DNA from: Nannobrachium achirus
Taxonomy: Eukaryota > Chordata > Actinopteri > Myctophiformes > Myctophidae
Direction of reading: 5' to 3'
DNA: 64,000 nt
NCBI GenBank assembly: GCA_963921795.1
Contig: OY997640.1
Location: forward strand, 14,200,781-14,264,780
Positions 63,661 to 64,000 of the stretch are shown here, piece after piece. How positions within the stretch are numbered: position 1 is the stretch's first letter; each line of letters begins with the position of its first letter. The position numbers and the translations under genes are program-made. Below the pieces are notes generated by a model, which worked only from the letters and a program-made list of their open reading frames with translations, did no database searches and was not told the origin of the DNA.

Positions 63661-63882
63661 ATAGGGAGAATGCATATAAAAATGTCGGCGCATATTCGTG
63701 ACGTCACGGATGGGGGCGCCACTTCCTGTTGTGACCTGAATCTATGTTATTCTATGGATAAAGGACGTGTGGTCATCATAATAAGCAAACGAAACGGTGA
63801 AAACGGGATTAGTTGACGTGGTTTTTTATGTCATGTTCTTTTATACTTTTTATTATTTGTTTGTCGACGTTTAAGTGATGCC

Positions 63883-64000
63883 ATGAGTTCAAAACGTCTT
63901 AATAAAATCACTTTACAAAAACGGGAGGGCAGTTCTGCCTCATACCACTGCTGTGTTCCACAGTGTACAGCGTCAGCTAAGTTCAACTCCTTTCTCAGTT
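63883..64000 (+). CDS. Start of a THAP-domain protein (cut by window edge)
   Basis: An open frame from ATG 63883 runs off the window: MSSKRLNKITLQKREGSS, then YHCCVPQCTASAKFNSFLS. The C-x4-C spacing after an aromatic residue, followed by a short serine/phenylalanine stretch, is the opening of a THAP zinc finger, as found in P-element-like transposases and host THAP proteins. The upstream region (63661-63882) abuts the truncated LINE, so a transposon is the likelier source. Only 39 codons are visible. Confidence 0.45.
   Translation, partial: MSSKRLNKITLQKREGSSASYHCCVPQCTASAKFNSFLS

Overview
This is a stretch of a vertebrate nuclear genome, most likely a teleost fish: genes are split into short phase-1 exons, the DNA is full of (CA)n tracts, non-LTR retrotransposon pieces, tRNA-derived SINEs and small DNA transposons, and the only host gene family present is a fish-type CD300/CMRF35-like (pIgR-related) immunoglobulin receptor. 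The species cannot be named from the sequence.

The window is a tandem, mostly + strand cluster of one receptor family. The ancestral gene plan is: leader exon (34 nt, MRNVYIYCLLS), one V-type Ig exon (339 nt) with the CD300-like KYVCKxPC and DSGxYxCG motifs, a Thr/Ser-rich stalk exon, a transmembrane exon ending KRTRKPQ, a 44-47 nt juxtamembrane exon, and then one of two tails: an ITIM-type exon (SIYQSL ... QVYGVI) or a longer 'type-B' terminal exon with several tyrosine motifs. Copy 1 (576-7373) and copy 2 (8891-13450) are broken by single-base insertions in the Ig exon plus other lesions. Copy 3 (15440-18471) is complete, 225 aa, with the ITIM tail. Copy 4 (20995-30138) has intact leader, Ig and stalk exons, no detectable transmembrane exon, and a tail in which the juxtamembrane+ITIM exon pair is present four times in tandem. 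Copy 5 (34666-45221) is complete, 340 aa, with the type-B tail; its last intron holds a large LINE. Beyond 45.3 kb only relics remain: an inverted type-B exon (50099-50446), three ITIM-like units (51842-52321), two more ITIM-like terminal exons (53230-53578), a frameshifted type-B exon (59351-59697), an inverted upstream block (57.5-57.8 kb) and a sixth leader exon (62442-62475) cut off by a LINE fragment.

Mobile DNA fills most of the rest. Notable items are a 3.2 kb almost palindromic transposon (3006-6204) made of two opposed partial copies of a nuclease-like gene; hAT-type elements with 8-bp target duplications (31779-32904 with a second one nested in it, 38660-39674, 46477-48486); a 168-bp element present twice with 9-bp duplications (19168-19335, 52007-52174); several TTAA-flanked MITEs; a hAT transposase relic where copy 4 should have its transmembrane exon; a LINE with endonuclease, reverse transcriptase and a C2H2 finger (40168-43972); and the start of a THAP-domain gene at the right edge.

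The family logic is that all internal exons begin and end in compatible phases, so the membrane anchor and the tyrosine-motif exons can be lost, gained or multiplied without breaking the frame. The window shows several such outcomes side by side: an inhibitory receptor with one ITIM exon, one with a multi-tyrosine tail, one possibly secreted or multi-ITIM, and many dead copies.
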